Part shown: piece after piece, positions 11,890 through 22,395 of the stretch | Numbering within the stretch: the stretch's first letter is position 1 | Layout of the letters: every line of letters starts with the position of its first letter | From: Sarocladium kiliense | Taxonomy: Eukaryota > Ascomycota > Sordariomycetes > Hypocreales > Sarocladiaceae | Direction: 5' to 3' | NCBI GenBank assembly: GCA_030734395.1 | Contig: JAUZTG010000003.1 | Span: forward strand, 868,001 to 932,000 | Length of the DNA stretch: 64,000 bases | Program-made: the position numbers and the translations under genes | The notes under the pieces: model-generated | Seen by the model: only the letters and a program-made list of their open reading frames with translations | Told to the model about the DNA's origin: nothing | Databases searched by the model: none

Positions 11890-12624
11890 TTAGAATCGAT
11901 GATGGGGGAAGAAATCGCTGCGGAGCATCTCGGGATGGGCGTGAATGCTGGGGTAAAGACCCATGCCTTGGACTCTCCTGATCATCTTTGCGATCTTGCG
12001 CTGGTTGACAGGGCGCAGCTTGGTTTCCCTGGAGTGAAGAATCTGGCCAGCGGAGGAGGTGAAATTCCGCACGAGGGAGAAGTTCTAACAGCCTTAGTAT
12101 GGTACGACTTTGCCTTCCAGCACATGATTAGGATGATGGGGGAGCCTTACCTTGTACAGATCCAGCGGTGAAAGGTTCAATGCATCGACCAAATCGCCCA
12201 CTCTTGCTGACCTCTTCCTCCATTTCTCCATTTCTGCGGCACTCAAATCATGTGGCGCATACACGTCACCAGCCTGCCACTTCCTGGGCATCTGCTTCAA
12301 GAGATCCTTCGCAATCTTCTTGTCCTTGACTCTCTCAGCGCTCTCGAGCTGGCTCTGGCGCTGCTCGGCAATTCGGGCGCGATGACGGGCGAGCATGCGC
12401 TCAGCGGCGTCGCTGCTGGATGAGGGGGTCGCGGAGGGGGCGGCATTCCGGTCTTTCATGATGGAGCCGAGGCGGTGGGTGGTTGTGGTGGTTGTGGTAG
12501 TGTGACGAGGAGGAGGGTGGGAGAGGACTGTTGTCGAGGTAAAGAGGCGGGTCGTGGAGGGTGTTGAAGGGGAGGAGGCAGCCAGAGCGCGGAAGGCGCT
12601 CGGTTTGAAGAGTGAGGGAGGCAT
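11890..12624 (-). CDS. RSM18: Mitochondrial small-subunit ribosomal protein bS18m
   Basis: Two exons, 12624-12151 and 12084-11890 (66-bp intron, AAG/GTAAGG donor, TGTTAG acceptor), giving 222 residues. The S18 core spans the junction: LNLSPLDLYKNF before and after the splice, then TSSAGQILHSRETKL, NQRKIAKMIRRV and GLYPSIHAHPE. This is the tRNA/mRNA-facing S18 fold of the mitoribosomal small subunit. The start at 12624 was chosen because MPPSLFKPSAFRAL begins a typical presequence rich in Ser, Thr and Pro. The same frame runs upstream to 12906 but would overlap the promoter of the divergent IMP3 gene. A run of eight Thr follows the presequence. Splicing joins two frames that look unrelated without it. 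Confidence 0.9.
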
Positions 12625-12917
12625 GGCGGCGACGGCGGTGGTCGATGGGATGCCGCGATGAGATGCTGTGGTGATGCTGGGCTGTTGAGCTGGAGGTTGA
12701 AATTTGGCGGCGAGCTGGTCAGGGACGCGAGTCGGAAGAATTCCGCGCAGGGAAGTTGCCCCACTCGACTTTTTCATCTTTTGCATCCTCAGCGCCATCA
12801 CCACCACCACCAGCGACCAGCCTTGCGACCACAAATAACAGCTCGAGTGCTTCCCGACTTCTACTGCGATTCGAAAAGAGGGGTTTTGAGCCAGGAAACG
12901 CCACAAACTCGCCCATC
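12625..12917. promoter_or_regulatory. Bidirectional promoter, RSM18 / IMP3
   Basis: Only 293 bp separate the two opposed start codons. Both genes make ribosome components or assembly factors, so a shared control region is likely. No TATA box is evident, as is common for housekeeping promoters. Confidence 0.6.
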
Positions 12918-13534
12918 ATGGTCCGAAAACTCAAGCATCACGAGCAGAAGCTGCTCAAGAAGGTCGACTTCATCACCTGGAAGCAAGACAACGAGCATCG
13001 CGACAAGCAGGTCATCCGTCGCTACATGATCCAGAAACCCGAAGACTACCACAGATACAACAGAATTTGCGGCGTAAGTTCTACTCACATGGCATGGCCT
13101 CCCCAAGCCCTCGTGCAAGCGCTGACTTCCCCCTCCAGTCCCTCCGCCAGCTCGCCCACCGCCTGTCCCTCCTCCCACCAGACAACGCCGTCCGCCGCAA
13201 ACACGAAGAACTCCTCCTCAACAAGCTCTACGACATGGGCGTCCTCAAATCAGCCTCCAAACTCAGTGCCGTCGAGAATGAGCTGACTGTCGCTGCGTTT
13301 GCGCGGAGACGTCTGCCCGTGGTCATGACGAGACTGAGGATGGCGGAGAATGTGCAGGCGGCGACGAAGATGATTGAGCAGGGACATGTGAGAGTGGGAA
13401 CGGATGTTGTGACTGATCCGGCGTATCTTGTTACGAGGTCAACAGAGGACTTTGTTACTTGGGCCGTGGGAAGTCGTATCAAGCAGAATATTATGAAGTA
13501 TCGGGATCAGTTGGACGATTTCGAGTTGCTATAA
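12918..13534 (+). CDS. IMP3: U3 snoRNP protein IMP3
   Basis: Exons 12918-13073 and 13139-13534 (65-bp intron, GTAAGT donor, CTCCAG acceptor) encode 183 residues, the same length as yeast Imp3. The protein is a nucleolar S4-like RNA-binding factor. It helps U3 snoRNA base-pair with pre-rRNA in the SSU processome during 18S maturation. Characteristic segments are [18 protein letters not shown] at the N-terminus, [26 protein letters not shown] across the splice, and an S4 domain ([25 protein letters not shown]) at about residues 105-160. The C-terminus [11 protein letters not shown] is nearly invariant in fungi. The frame is open upstream of the ATG, but family alignment fixes the start. Confidence 0.97.
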
Positions 13535-14282
13535 GGGTTTGAAGAGGTGGAAAAGAATGAAGCGGCGCTGATTGGGTCAGTGGCAATGGTCTATGCGATG
13601 AGGACCGCACTGTCATGACATCGGATCATCGAAGTCGGATCAACACAGCACTGGCAGACACGCGAGCGAGGAACTTTACCTACAACACGACGCCCCGGAG
13701 TCGTCGAAAGAGGCAAGACGCTCTGCGCGACATCTTGCCACTGTTCAAGAGACGGTTGCAGAAACGGCAAAGGGCTATACAGTGAACGACAGCCGGTACG
13801 CGCAACGATGGAAAGAGAGCAACAAAAGCCATGACCGACGTGGCAGTGCTCTGGGCAGCAAAAGGACTTTTTGAACAGATATAAAAGGCGTTTGGGAATT
13901 GCATTCTAGGAGTAGCTTAGACACAGGAATCTATGATACCACGGCTTGGTCCAGCCATACGACCAGAACAAGAAGGATTTTGCGACATTTTCCCAATGAG
14001 AAGTGAGGCTACCACCAACACAACTATTCACATCCGGCACCGCATGGGCCCTTTTCCCTTCTCCCAATCGAAATTTCAGGCATATAGTTTGACAACGCGG
14101 CATTGTCAAGATAACCGAAGAGGTGTCGATGAGCAGCGCTAGCTACCGCACCTTTGGTTCCCCGAAGGACGGCGTTGGCCTCGGATAGAATCCCGAGACG
14201 GCCAACATATTAATGCAGCAGCATACACAACGAGAAATCACTGTCAAAATATCAACTTCAATTTCAGCATAGCTCAACAAGC
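13535..14282. other. Intergenic, 748 bp
   Basis: The 3' flank of IMP3 and the promoter of the dehydrogenase. Small minus-strand frames at 13680-13904 and 13906-14109 show no motif. Nothing else is seen. Confidence 0.5.
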
Positions 14283-15412
14283 ATGGCGCGAAATATTTTA
14301 ATGGTGGGAACCATCTTCCATGCTCAAGAGGAGTTTGCTAGCCTGTCAAAGCTGGCAACAGTAAAGGTAAGACTAGCACCAGAAGCCCTGCAGCAATTGG
14401 AGAGACTTTGGCTTATAGTCTTATTCTGATTATTCGTCTCGTATAATGAGAGTTTGACTGACAAATTGTCTAGCGATTTTCTGAAGAGAACTCACGCCAG
14501 AAGTTTATCCGGAATCTTGACAATGGCTGCTACGATGATGTTCTTGTCATCTCAAGAACCTTCGATTCAGTAACAATGACCGGTCCCTTCGACGCAGATA
14601 TGATCTCGCATCTTCCAAAAAGCGTCCGATTCATTTGTCATAACGGCGCAGGCTTCGACCAGATTGACATCGCGGCATGTACAGCAAGAGGAATCTCCGT
14701 CTCTACCACCCCAGGCGCTGTGAACGCCGGTACCGCAAACGTCGCAATCTGGCTCATTCTCAGTGCACTTCGCACCACTTGGATTCCAGAAAGTGAACTT
14801 CGTGCCGGGAGATGGCGTGGTGCTACTCCGTTGGGAAGAGATCCTGACTCGATGACTTTGGGTATCCTCGGCATGGGCGGGATTGGTCGGGCGACTGCAA
14901 AGCGAGCTGTTGCATTTGGTTTCAAGATCCAATACAGTAATGAGTTTACTGTCAAGGATCTCAAGGAGGAGCTTGGTGTCGACTACGAACCAGCTAGGGT
15001 TACTACCGAGGAACTGCTGGGGACAAGCGATGTCATCTCAATCCATGTCCCGTTGCTCCCCAGTACTCGTGGCCTCATCAGCGACAAGGCAATTTCGCTG
15101 ATGAAGAAAGGAGCTGTGATTGTTAACACAGCTCGAGGGCCGATTATCGACGAAGAAGCACTTGTAAGAGGTCTTGAATCGGGAAAACTCAGCAGTGTCG
15201 GCCTGGACGTGTTCGAGAATGAGCCCAAGATTCACCCGGGACTACTGGGCAGTTCTCGCGCTATTCTTCTACCGCACGTTGGAACCATGACTGTTGATAC
15301 GCAGAGGAAGATGGAAGTCTTGGTGATTGACAACGTGAAGAGTGCTCTGAGCACGGGCAAGCTTCTCACGAAAGTGCCTGATGTTGGTACACCCCAAACT
15401 AGCAAACTATAG
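14283..15412 (+). CDS. D-isomer-specific 2-hydroxyacid dehydrogenase (glyoxylate/hydroxypyruvate reductase type)
   Basis: Exons 14283-14366 and 14474-15412 (107-bp intron, GTAAGA donor, TCTAG acceptor); 340 residues. The Rossmann signature GMGGIGRATAKR lies near residue 155. The three catalytic residues of the family are visible: Arg in NTARGP, Glu in DVFENEP and His in LLPHVGT. HNGAGFDQID and STTPGAVNAGTAN are typical of the GRHPR/GOR1-like fungal branch. It should reversibly reduce 2-oxoacids such as glyoxylate or hydroxypyruvate with NAD(P)H, probably in the cytosol or peroxisome; no clear peroxisomal tripeptide is seen (C-terminus SKL preceded by PQT). That C-terminal SKL is itself a canonical PTS1, so peroxisomal import is likely. 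The gene sits next to the fucosidase, and a role in the same catabolism is possible but not shown. Confidence 0.93.
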
Positions 15413-16168
15413 GAGAACTTGACAGAAGACGGCCGTGAGTTGTTGTTAGTTCAAAGCACAGCGTTCCAGAGTACGGACTCTCCCAGCGTTGGGGTAATGA
15501 CACATGATATGCCTGCTTCATCACGATGCCTTAGCTGACTCGGGACCTTATCGACCGAAAGTGTCCTCATTTTTTGCACTTAGAGTAAAGCACTCCTGTG
15601 TAATGTGACTAGGCGGAGCTACATAACGCTACGGTTGTAGATGTGACCATGTTATGGCCCGAGATGCCCGGTGATGAATTGTAGTCGTCCACATTTGATG
15701 CTACATTGGCTTCATTGAAGACTGGCAGTGTATTGATCGGCGCCGTAACTAGTGTCAGGTTGCAGGGGTGGACGATACTCTAGCAAGTTCGAAAAAGAGG
15801 CGCCGGGTCTTCATTGCGGTCGATACGAACCTTATGCAATGCAACATGACGATGAGGAGTGTGACTTTCGGAGTCTTAACTGTCCGTGTACAGCTTCCCC
15901 GCAGTAGATTCGCGGGGAAAGGGGTTCATCATGTTCGGAACTCCAGTTCTGAGTCTGATGATCACCATGCAACATATCCGACGGAATTATATAGCCCATA
16001 TCGGTTCGCTAGTGATTGGCGGATGTCCTTCCTAGCCGACTGAAGACGTACATATTTAATTCGGTCAACCCCACAGGTTGCTCGTCAATGGCGAAGAAGC
16101 AAGCCAGCGCCTGCCAAATCCTTTTCACCGAGATATAAGCTTACGATTTTGAATTCATTTTAAGAACG
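15413..16168. other. Intergenic, 756 bp, fucosidase promoter side
   Basis: The 3' flank of the dehydrogenase followed by the GH95 promoter. A 91-codon frame at 15768-16043 has no conservation signal. A GATATAAG sequence near 16131, about 35 bp before the ATG, is a weak TATA candidate. Confidence 0.5.
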
Positions 16169-18921
16169 ATGTTGCTTTCAGCATCTCGGACTTTGTTGCT
16201 CCTCGCAACTGCAGGTTCTGCGCTTGCACGCTCGCTCTGGTCCTCGAGTCCGGCGACATACGGCCCAAAAGACAGCGATGGCTACATCCTCAAAACCGGA
16301 TATCCCCTTGGGAATGGCCGACTGGGAGGTCAGTGGGATTGCGAACTTGTTGACTTCAATGGCTGACTGATTGTAATCTAAGCCATCCCTTTTGGCCCTC
16401 CAGGCGCTGAGAAGATCAACGTTAATGTCGACAGCCTATGGTCTGGAGGACCTTTCGAAGCCGCCGTGAGTTTAATTTGCTGTCACACGCAGATAGGAAA
16501 ACCACGATCTTGCCTTCCTCCTGTGCAGTATTCATCGGCACTAGGCTGACATATTAGGTAGAACTACACAGGTGGGAATCCTACCGAGCCTAAGTATGAA
16601 GCACTTCAGGGAATTCGGGCAGAGATTTTCGAACATGGCACTGGAGGTAAGACCTGACTTCTTTTCTAATGTCGCAAAATGCGACAGATTCACATTGATT
16701 TGCGACTTATACGCTTTGCATCCTTGGACTATTTCTATCGAGTTGCGACGTCCATTGGGCGAAGAGAGACTCATTGCTGATGTCATAAACATAGACGCTA
16801 CTGCTTTGACGAACCCTAATGAGAACTACGGCTCCTATAGGGTCCTGGGGAATCTGACCGTTACAATGGAAGACATTTCCGAGGTCATAGGTTACAAGAG
16901 GGTTCTCGACCTCAAGACTGGAGTATACACCTCGACGTTCAGCTCTCAGGGAGAAGATTTCGAAACAAAAGTCTTCTGTTCTTACCCTGACAGTGTTTGT
17001 GTGTATGAGATTTCTTCTAGCGGAAAGATACCCGAGCTCGCCGTAAGCTTCGAAAATCAGCTGGTTGTGTCGGACCTGGTAAACGCGACTTGTGAAGAGA
17101 ATGCCATTTCCTTGAATGGCATCACTCAACAAGGCTCACCGGAGGGAATGAAGTATCATGCTCTGGCGCGCCTGCTCCGGGACATTCGAGCTAAGACTGA
17201 ATGCGGTTCGGATGGCATCTTGAAGGTTATCCCTTCCGAGGGTCAAAGATCAGTCACGCTCGTCCTCGGTGCAGGAACCAACTATGACACAACCCAGGGC
17301 ACGGAGGAGTCAAACTTTTCTTTCCGTGGAGCTGATCCCGGAAATTCGGTTCGAAAAACACTGTCTATGGCCACTTCCAAAACGTCAAGCTCTTTACTGC
17401 GCCGTCATATCCGTGACTATTCAAGTCTGGAGGCAGCATTCGAGCTCGATTTGCCAGATCCTCGAGGTTCCGCAAGGAGGGAGACATCGGATATAATTCA
17501 GGATTATGAAGCTCAAGGGCCTGGCAATCCGTTTCTAGAGGCTCTGCTATTTGACTTCTCCCGGTATCTCCTCATCTCCTCATCAAGGGACAACTCTCTG
17601 CCGGCTAACCTGCAAGGGCGCTGGACTGAGGAGTTGGCGCCGGCATGGAGCAGCGACTATCATACAAACATCAACATCCAGATGAACTATTGGCCTGCTG
17701 AGCAAACAGGACTTCGAAAAACGACTGACGCTCTTTGGGAGTACATGAGCCGCACGTGGGTTCCCAGAGGGACGCAGACTGCTCAGCTGCTTTATAATGC
17801 CTCTGGCTGGACTGTACACAACGAGGTTAATATCTTCGGACACACTTCTATGAAGAACGACCCAAATTGGGCAAACTGTAGGTCTGATTCCAGAAGCCTT
17901 GGCCATAACACGGTTACTAAGAAGTTCAGATCCACTTGCTCCTGCGTGGCTCATGCAGCATGTCTGGGACCACTACGAGTATACCAATGATCACAAATGG
18001 CTGAGAGATGTCGGATATCCCTTGATCAAGGGCGTTGCAGAGTTCTGGGCGTCCCAAGTTGTACCTGACAACTTCACTAAAGATGGCACGTTGGTAGCTG
18101 TGCCCTGCAACAGCCCGGAACATGGACCAACGACCTTTGGCTGTGCCCATTGGCAGCAAGAGATCCATTCAGTTTTCAACATGATACTTCGTGGAGCGCC
18201 AATAGTGAAAGAAGACGACCACTCCCTTATCAATCGAATCAAATCCACCATGGATAAGCTTGACAAAGGTGTTCACTATGAGAGCAACGGGCGACTGAAG
18301 GAATGGAAAGTCCCCTACTCATACCTAACGGATACTATCCCACAGCATCGCCACCTATCGCATCTTTCGGGTTGGTTCCCTGGCTACGCTGTATCCTCTT
18401 TTCTGGAGGGTTTTACGGACACCACCATACAGGATGGCGTGAGAGACTCACTTGTCGAGCGGGGGACCGGCACAGGCCCCGACGCAGACGCTGGATGGGC
18501 CAAAGTCTGGAGATCTGCATGCTGGGCTCGCCTGAACGACACCGAGAAAGCCTACTTTGAACTGAGATACGCAATCGACAGGAACTTCGCAGCAAATGGC
18601 CTCAGTATGTATTCAGCACTCAATCCTCCATTCCAGATCGATGCGAACTTTGGTTTCGGAGGCGCAGTACTTAGCATGTTGGTGGTCGATCTTCCACTTC
18701 CGTCTCATGTTGAGACAAAAGACGTACGGACTGTGGTTCTGGGTCCTGCCATTCCAAGTTCGTGGGCTGGCGGAAGAGTCAGGGGACTTCGGATCCGGGG
18801 TGGAGGAATTGTTGACTTCTCCTGGGATGACGAAGGCCTCGTTACCAAGGCTCGCTGCCGGGGATCAAAGACACGCGTGCGGCTCGTTAACAAGGAAGGA
18901 GAAGTCTTGGCCAAGGCGTAG
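16169..18921 (+). CDS. Secreted GH95 alpha-L-fucosidase
   Basis: Five exons: 16169-16328, 16383-16465, 16562-16646, 16795-17877 and 17930-18921; 800 residues. The N-terminus ([20 protein letters not shown]) is a signal peptide, so the enzyme is extracellular. GH95 landmarks are in order: [50 protein letters not shown] (near residue 400), VPCNSPEHG (near 531) and QIDANFG (near 706). In the characterised bacterial family member, the Asn pair, the Glu and the Asp at these places form the inverting active site; all are present here. The enzyme releases alpha-1,2-linked L-fucose (or L-galactose in some members) from glycans such as xyloglucan. Exon borders were set by family motifs crossing each junction. 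Convergent with the ACS transporter, 150 bp away. Confidence 0.93.
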
Positions 18922-19071
18922 GAAAATTCAAGAATCGCATAGTGCTAGAAAAATGGTTAAACGTTGGGTGCTCGAGTAAATCTGTCCTTCTATCTAGCAT
19001 CACCAACCAGTCTGACAATACGGAGACTAGGAGGGTTCTTTTGGTTGCCCAAATTCTACCTGACTAGACTC

Positions 19072-20810
19072 CTACAGTGTGTACCGGAACAGAGGCGATC
19101 GATCGCCCATAGCATCTAGCTCTTCTCGTGTGTAGCGACTGTAGATCTCTGCATCTGTCAGAGCATCACGCTTCTTATTGATGTGCTTATACAGGAACTC
19201 GAGTATCAAGGCGGTCACGACACCAGCCGCCGCAAATGCGAATGCACAGCCGAAACCTGTTGGATACTTTGGTGCTTCAGAACCGATGAAAATGTAACTG
19301 CCCACAAGGCCACCTGTTGTTTGGTCAGTAAACTGAGAAACCTTCTCTATAGAAATGCAGAGCACACAGCCCGGCATTCGTAAGGGTCGATGCCTACCTG
19401 TGTTGCCCATGCTGATCATGAACGCGATGCCCATGGCGCGTTTAGTTGGGCCGGCTAGGTTGTTGAGAGTCCATGAGCATGTGGTTGGGTTGAGAGGGTA
19501 CAGGCCCAAGCACGCCAGGACAATAGAGAAATAAGCAGGCCCAATGTTCTCCTGCAACTTTCCCTGAAAGGAATAGAGAACGGCGAATGCGATGATGACG
19601 AGTGACAAGGGACCAACCACGAATGGCATCCGCCAACGTAGGCGGTCGGCTAACAGAGCAGAAACCCAGCTGATGATGGCGCCGGCAAAGTAGGGAGGAA
19701 CCGTCATAAGCTGGGCATTCGTCGATGTGAAGCCCATGCTCTTGACGATACTAGGCATAGTGAACTTCAGCGCGTTGTTGGGTACCGAGTTGCCCCAAAA
19801 GGTCAGTGCTTGAAGGTAGATCTGCCAGTCCGTGAGAACGGACCAGAGCACTCCACGATCTTTTTGACGCTCGCCATCTGCCGTAAACCTAGCCGCCGCA
19901 CGCCGCGACGGATCTGCGCGCTGTCGGAGCTCGAGATACCGGATCTCATCAGCATCAAGCCACTTAGTTGACAAGCTCGGGCTGTCAGGCATACAGAAGA
20001 ATGCCATGACGCCGGCCATCACGGTGATGATGCCCTCAATGAGGAAGATCCATCGCCACCCAGCAACCCCTGAGAGCCCATCCATCTTCGTGAGTCCTGC
20101 TGCGAGGAGACCAGAGAATGCGCCAGATAGCGCGCTGGCTGTGTAGAACACGGCGATACGCGTTTGTGTCTCACCAGGCAAGTACCACCTCGAGACAGTA
20201 AAGACGGCACCAGGGAAGAAGCCAGCCTCGAAAACACCGAGGAAGAATCGCACGACTAGGAGACCGGCGAAGTTCTTCGTTATGCCGGTCAGCGTGCTCA
20301 CAACGCCCCAGCCGGTGACGAGAATTCCGAGGTAGATTGAGGGTTTGTTAACACGGGAGAGAATGTAGTTGCTGGGAACTTCGAGGAGGACGTAGGGGAC
20401 GAAGAAGATGGCCAAACAGGTATTGTATTGAGCATCGTTGAGGCCGAGGTCCTCGGGGAGACCCTCAATTTTTGCATTTCCTGCGGGAGTCAGTGATGAA
20501 TTATAGCCAAGGCCAGGAAGTAGACACAAGGGGGCCATGTCACGGACGGATGTGACATACCAATGTTTGCTCGGTCAATGAACGAGAGCAGGTAGAAAAG
20601 ACAAAGAAGCGGAACCAATCGCACGTCAACTTTGCGAATGGCCTTTCGCTTGCGATCCTCAGGAAAAGCCTGCAGAAAGATGTTCTCTTCGTCGGTCAAT
20701 CCATTCTCTAGGTAGACAGGCTTATCAACCTGTTCGACGAATTCTTCATCCTTCTCTGCCTGAATGGGACGCTTGTCTGTCCCGACTGGGGCAGATTCGA
20801 CATCAGCCAT
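19072..20810 (-). CDS. MFS transporter, anion:cation symporter (ACS / allantoate-permease-like) family
   Basis: Three exons: 20810-20561, 20480-19398 and 19313-19072; 524 residues. The 84-bp second intron is a multiple of three and has no stop, so unspliced RNA would also read through. Splicing restores the conserved GNTGGLVGSYIF. Twelve helices are expected; visible family marks are LCLFYLLSFIDRANIGNAK in helix 1, VPYVLLEVPSN in helix 2 and RFFLGVFEAGFFPG in helix 4. ACS members import organic anions such as allantoate, nicotinate, sugar acids or phthalate across the plasma membrane. The substrate is unknown; divergent pairing with a lactonase-like hydrolase suggests a sugar acid or lactone, by inference only. 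Confidence 0.92.
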
Positions 20811-20928
20811 GGCAAACTAGGTTGTGAGATATACGCTGTGTGTGGGGTCGTTGATTTCAGTACAACACCAGAAGCACCGACCAGTGAGTATTTCAATGTC
20901 TTGCATCGAACCCAGTATCTTGCCTGGC

Positions 20929-20936
20929 TATTTATA
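20929..20936 (-). promoter_or_regulatory. TATA box of the ACS transporter
   Basis: The minus strand reads TATAAATA, a full consensus match, about 119 bp before the start codon at 20810. Confidence 0.55.
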
Positions 20937-21062
20937 TGTATTGTGATTTCAACTGTCTTCCCCAGATGACCCCAGACTTTGCCTCTGGATCGTAGTTAGC
21001 CTTAAGCCGATAAGACCAGTCCCCCGCTTCAGCTGCGGATACATCAAGGACATGTACTAGAG

Positions 21063-21127
21063 TAATCCGAACCCGCAACACGCTAGTCCGCGGATTTGAC
21101 ATCTCTGGTGTTGAACATAGCGGATTA
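21063..21127. promoter_or_regulatory. Clustered CGGATT-type sites
   Basis: Within 65 bp lie TAATCCG (21063-21069), the palindrome TCCGCGGA (21087-21094, continuing to CGGATTT) and CGGATTA (21121-21127). CGG half-sites are the usual targets of Zn2Cys6 regulators. The assignment is inference. Confidence 0.4.
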
Positions 21128-21351
21128 AGTGCTCCATGGGGTTGAGGACAACCTCGTGATTCTTCTGTGACAGTTCCGCAATCGGCTTCGCGATGCCGGC
21201 TTGGCAAGACATCGATCGACTTGGCTGAGTCTAATGGCTTGGTCCTCTAAATTGTCGGATCCTGGAACGAGACTTCATCCCTTGGCTTCGGATTTGATCG
21301 TCTATGCAAATGCCACGTTTTCGCAAGTCCGCACCCCGCGATCCGTTGGTG

Positions 21352-21359
21352 TATATATG
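21352..21359 (+). promoter_or_regulatory. TATA box of the amidohydrolase
   Basis: TATATATG lies about 79 bp before the ATG at 21431. Confidence 0.5.
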
Positions 21360-21430
21360 CGGGAGGGCGATGGCTCTCCCCAAATTCAGTCCATCGACCC
21401 TTGCAGTCGTTGATTAAGCATAACACAGCA

Positions 21431-22395
21431 ATGGCGTCCACCTCAAGTCCGGTGCTCCCCGCAGGTGCATGGGACTCTCATGTCCATGTAATTGACAAGG
21501 TACTTCTGTCATCAATGGTCTTTCTCGGCCGTGTTTTGCGAATCGCAAGCTAATCACAGAGAACAAGATCCGCTTCCCAATGATAGATGATCGCCCTTTT
21601 ACACCTAAACAGGCCACAGCAGATGACTGCAAAACATTCATGGCCACCATTGGCGTGGAACACGTATGCATCATTGCTTCGTCCATCTATGGGCGTGACA
21701 ATCGCTGCCTCGTTGATTCCTTGAATCAATTTAGAGGCAAAGCCAGAGGTATCGCGTACATAGATCCCGAGACGATCAGCGATGCCGAGATGGATGAGCT
21801 CGACGCCGCAGGCGTCCGCGGTATCCGTTACAATCTCTGGTCAAGGTCCCAGACACTGGACCCAACTGCATGGGAAGGCATCTTGGGCAAGATCGCTGAT
21901 CGACTGCGTCGCCTAGATTGGAGCCTACAGATCTTCGTCTCTATGGATCAGATCGCGGCTGTGGCGCCTGTGGTGAAGAACCTTGGCATCAAAGTCATAT
22001 TTGACCACCTCGGCTGTCCAAACAAAGGCGAAAAGCCAGTCGCAGAGCAGCCAGGATGCTCTGAACTTTACAGTTTACTCAAAGACAACAACAAGGTTTA
22101 CATCAAGATGAGCGGCGCCTATCGATTCGAAGGTGTTCTCGGTCTTGAGGATCACATGCGACACCTCCTGCGTCTGGCGCCTAATCAGATCGTCTGGGCG
22201 AGTGACTGGCCACATACGGGAGGGAAGTGGAACAATCCAGGCGGTGATCACCATCGTGAGCAGGAGTTCCTGAAGCCTGATATACCTGGATTCTTGAAGC
22301 AATGTCTCAGTCTCTGTGACGAAGACGAAGCGCTGATTCGGAAGATTTGGGTGGACAATCCACGGCGTTTGTGGGACTACTCACCTGATGAGTAG
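21431..22395 (+). CDS. Amidohydrolase-2 (COG3618) TIM-barrel hydrolase, lactonase-like
   Basis: Exons 21431-21499 and 21562-22395 (62-bp intron); 300 residues. The metal-ligand motif HxH is in WDSHVHV near residue 17. IFDHLGCP in the middle and VWASDWPH near residue 235 give the later His and Asp of the barrel. This set is typical of COG3618, which includes LigI (2-pyrone-4,6-dicarboxylate lactonase), 4-sulfomuconolactonase and the bacterial L-fucono- and L-rhamnono-lactonases. It probably opens a lactone ring in the cytosol. It shares a promoter with an ACS transporter and lies 2.5 kb from a fucosidase, which suggests a sugar lactone, though a phenolic lactone is equally allowed by the family. 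The splice acceptor is CACAGAG, one AG beyond the more usual CACAG, because only that keeps the frame. Confidence 0.85.

Larger units (their letters stand above)
20811..21430. promoter_or_regulatory. Divergent promoter between ACS transporter and amidohydrolase
   Basis: The 620-bp region drives both genes. It holds a TATAAATA box for the transporter, a TATATAT box for the amidohydrolase and a cluster of CGG-type sites at 21063-21127. Confidence 0.65.

Noticed and set aside
12625..12906. Upstream extension of the S18 protein
   Set aside because: The frame is open to 12906, but the mitochondrial presequence begins at the Met at 12624 and extension would cross the shared promoter.
12756..12917. 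N-terminal extension of IMP3
   Set aside because: The frame is open upstream, but the IMP3 family starts at MVRKLKHHE, and the upstream part overlaps the divergent promoter.
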